Of a stretch of 5,935 nt of DNA, positions 3,990-5,935 are shown one piece after another. Positions within the stretch are counted from its first letter, which is position 1. Every line of letters starts with the position of its first letter. Position numbers and translations under genes: made by a program. The notes below the pieces were generated by a model. That model had not been told where the DNA came from and made no database searches. It saw nothing but the letters and a program-made list of their open reading frames with translations. This stretch comes from an uncultured Eubacterium sp. (GTDB taxonomy: Bacteria; Bacillota_A; Clostridia; Lachnospirales; Lachnospiraceae), in NCBI GenBank assembly GCA_948560485.1, contig CAOXUF010000068.1, positions 3,206 through 9,140 on the forward strand, in the 5' to 3' direction.

Positions 3990-5935
3990 ATGAGAAGAGC
4001 AGTGTCAATTGTTCTTGCATTGGCGATGGTCATTACTAGTTTAAGTTATACGCCAAAAACAGTTGAAGCTGCAGAAGATTATTCAGGATTGAGTTTTACT
4101 GAAGTTGTTGGTATGAATGGATCATATGCATGGAATCTGAAAGAGAATAACATAGCAGGCTTTAGTGGAACGCCAGAGTTTCAAGATCAGAATTATATGA
4201 AGATAGTATATTCTGCCGATAATAAAACAGAAGATACCAAAATTACGGTAGACGGTGTGCCAAAGACTCTCAGTGATGAGGAAGTTTTTGAACAGGCACT
4301 TGGCATGACGACCTTTTTGGTATCTGCCTTATCAGATAACAACTATCACGAACTGGTAATTACAACTACCACAGGAAAGGCTGTTATTATTTTAAAGAAA
4401 GGAACTCCAAGCGGCAGTGGTGAATTGGATACTACATCTGGAACATCAGAAACAACAACTGCCACTCAATCAGGTGGAGATTATTCAGATCTTAATTTTG
4501 AGACGATTGAAAACACAACGAATCCAAATAACGGAATTGAACATGCGGTGGCATGGATTCAGCCGGCAGAAGGAGTAAGATTTAGTCTTAAGAGATATGG
4601 AACTGTTGGAGCTGGAAACAGGGTGTTTTTAGAGTTCGATTATGCACCGGTTTATAAAGATGTTAAAGTAAACGGAGTTGCACTTCCAACTGATAATGAT
4701 CACAATGCTGGTGGTGCATGGCTGGGATTCTTTGACAGCGATTTAACTGACAACGCATACAATGTTGTTACAGGTACAAATGGTAATGGTCAGGAATTCA
4801 GTTTTGTTATTCGAAAAGGAACTCCTAGTGAGCAGTCTACTACAGGCGGAACACTCACAGATTTAACAGCAGTTACCAATGCTTTCGTATATAATTTTAC
4901 AGAAGCAGGTGAGGGCTACAAGGTATACTTTAAAGATGGTAATGTATTACCGGAAGGCAGTACACGTAAATATATCGTAAGTATAGGAGAGCAGACAGTT
5001 GAGGTTGCTGAATCAGGAGCTTCAGTTAATGTAGATGGACTTGGATTAACAGATGGAACAAAATATGATGTAAAAGTAAAAGCTGTTTATACAGATGGCG
5101 AGGGAACTGAAATTGTTTCACCTGATTCAGAAATAACACAGTTTACATACAAGGCAAGTGCAGTAAATGCCTATGATGATGGAATTGCACAGATTTTTAT
5201 TAACACATCAAGAACTACATCAGGTACTAAGATTACACAAGATGTAGATATTTATAAGGATGAGTCAAAGATTAAATTTGATGCGGCGATTACAGTAAAA
5301 GGTGCTGACGGAACAGTTGCAGCATGGGATTATGGTACAGCGAATGTACGTGGAAATTCTACAAAGTCAGCACAGAAGAAAGCATATAATATTAAGTTTA
5401 ATGCTGCACATGATTTGTTTGGAATGGGTTCAGCGAAAAAGTGGAGCCTTCTTGCAAACTGTTTTGATAAAACATTAATGAGAAATCAGGTTGCTTTTGA
5501 TTTTTATAATAAGTTAGAAGCACAGCATGCCAGTGGCAATGCATTTAGTAGTAAATGTAAGCCGGCAGATTTATATGTAGATGGAAACTATTTAGGTTCT
5601 TATTTATTAATTGAATCTGTAGAAGAAGGAGTTAATCGTGTAAATATTAATGCAGGAAATGCAAATAATGATGACATTCTTCTTGAAATTGATAATTCTG
5701 GTAGAGATGAAAGTACAGACCCTCACTTAAAGGGAAGAACAAGCAAATATGACATGTATTTTGCAGTAAACGAACCGGAAGATATTGAAACAGATCCACA
5801 GTATGATGGAAAGAGAGACAGAACCCTTGCATATTTGGAAGAGTTTGAGACTGCATTACAGGCAAAGAACTTTACACAGATATCTAATCTGATCGATTTG
5901 GAGTCATTTGTAGATTTCTATATCGTATCTGAATT
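3990..5935 (+). CDS. CotH-family secreted kinase-like protein, 3' truncated by the window
   Basis: 648 residues visible, still open at the right edge. CotH proteins are atypical secreted or spore-coat kinases that phosphorylate Ser residues on Lys/Arg/Ser-rich partners (established for Bacillus CotH with CotB and CotG). Residues 1-28 are a signal peptide (MRRAVSIVLALAMV..., likely cut after VEAA). Residues 30-140 and 164-280 are two copies of a beta-rich module, each opening DYS(G/D)L and closing with a (K/R)KGTPS motif, joined by a short Thr/Ser linker. Residues 288-388 are Fn3-like (DGTKYDVKVKAVYTDG). From about 395 comes the CotH domain: RGNST at 454-458, KKWSLLAN from 483, DKTLMRN from 493, the VDGNYLGSYLLIE strand from 530, NRVNI, then LLEID near 565. 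These are hallmark CotH (PF08757) blocks. ATG 3990 was chosen for the classical signal peptide, with AAAGGA only three bases before it; ATG 3900 in frame is the alternative. The missing C-terminus may carry a Thr linker and Lys-rich domain like its neighbours (prediction). Confidence 0.88.
   Translation, partial: MRRAVSIVLALAMVITSLSYTPKTVEAAEDYSGLSFTEVVGMNGSYAWNLKENNIAGFSGTPEFQDQNYMKIVYSADNKTEDTKITVDGVPKTLSDEEVFEQALGMTTFLVSALSDNNYHELVITTTTGKAVIILKKGTPSGSGELDTTSGTSETTTATQSGGDYSDLNFETIENTTNPNNGIEHAVAWIQPAEGVRFSLKRYGTVGAGNRVFLEFDYAPVYKDVKVNGVALPTDNDHNAGGAWLGFFDSDLTDNAYNVVTGTNGNGQEFSFVIRKGTPSEQSTTGGTLTDLTAVTNAFVYNFTEAGEGYKVYFKDGNVLPEGSTRKYIVSIGEQTVEVAESGASVNVDGLGLTDGTKYDVKVKAVYTDGEGTEIVSPDSEITQFTYKASAVNAYDDGIAQIFINTSRTTSGTKITQDVDIYKDESKIKFDAAITVKGADGTVAAWDYGTANVRGNSTKSAQKKAYNIKFNAAHDLFGMGSAKKWSLLANCFDKTLMRNQVAFDFYNKLEAQHASGNAFSSKCKPADLYVDGNYLGSYLLIESVEEGVNRVNINAGNANNDDILLEIDNSGRDESTDPHLKGRTSKYDMYFAVNEPEDIETDPQYDGKRDRTLAYLEEFETALQAKNFTQISNLIDLESFVDFYIVSE

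Noticed and set aside
3836..4033. Minus-strand 65-codon open frame over the CotH promoter and start
   Set aside because: Covers the CotH promoter and signal peptide on the opposite strand; its hydrophobic run is just the complement of the signal peptide region.
5647..5865. Minus-strand 72-codon open frame
   Set aside because: Lies wholly antisense to the conserved CotH domain.

Overview
The window is AT-rich and has the look of a gut Firmicute of the Lachnospiraceae type: strong AAAGGAG/GAGGAG ribosome binding sites, AGA arginine codons, exported proteins with Thr-Pro-Glu linkers and very lysine-rich C-terminal domains, and a CotH-type secreted kinase. Family is a reasonable inference; genus (Lachnospira/Eubacterium/Roseburia-like) is a guess. 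The first 15 bases match the end of an Illumina adapter, so the left edge is a contig end carrying artefact rather than genome.

All genes are on the + strand. (1) 128-1960: a 610-residue exported multidomain protein with two related beta-rich modules, a Thr-Pro linker made of 21-bp tandem repeats, a carbohydrate-binding-like domain, a second Thr linker and a Lys-rich C-terminal domain, followed by a hairpin terminator. (2) 2122-2853: a 243-residue exported protein with a short motif at its N-terminus, a strict seven-residue Thr-Thr linker and the same Lys-rich C-terminal domain. (3) 2869-3386: a third, smaller relative directly downstream of (2). Its reading frame breaks at a run of seven A's, and the Lys-rich domain continues in the -1 frame. 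(4) 3482-3631: a 49-residue leaderless peptide with its own promoter and a perfect intrinsic terminator. (5) 3990 (or 3900) to the right edge: the N-terminal 648 residues of an exported CotH-family kinase-like protein, open at the contig end.

The most unusual feature is a block GDIxxNP[W/F]xxLF found in genes 2, 3 and the 49-residue peptide. It sits at exactly the same residue numbers (33-44) just after the signal peptides of genes 2 and 3, and in the C-terminal half of the small peptide. A second link is a beta-rich module present twice in gene 1 and twice in the CotH protein. Together these suggest a dedicated surface system: Lys-rich, Thr-linked exported proteins, a small motif-sharing peptide, and a secreted kinase that could modify the exported proteins. 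That functional link is inference; the shared sequence blocks are visible directly.
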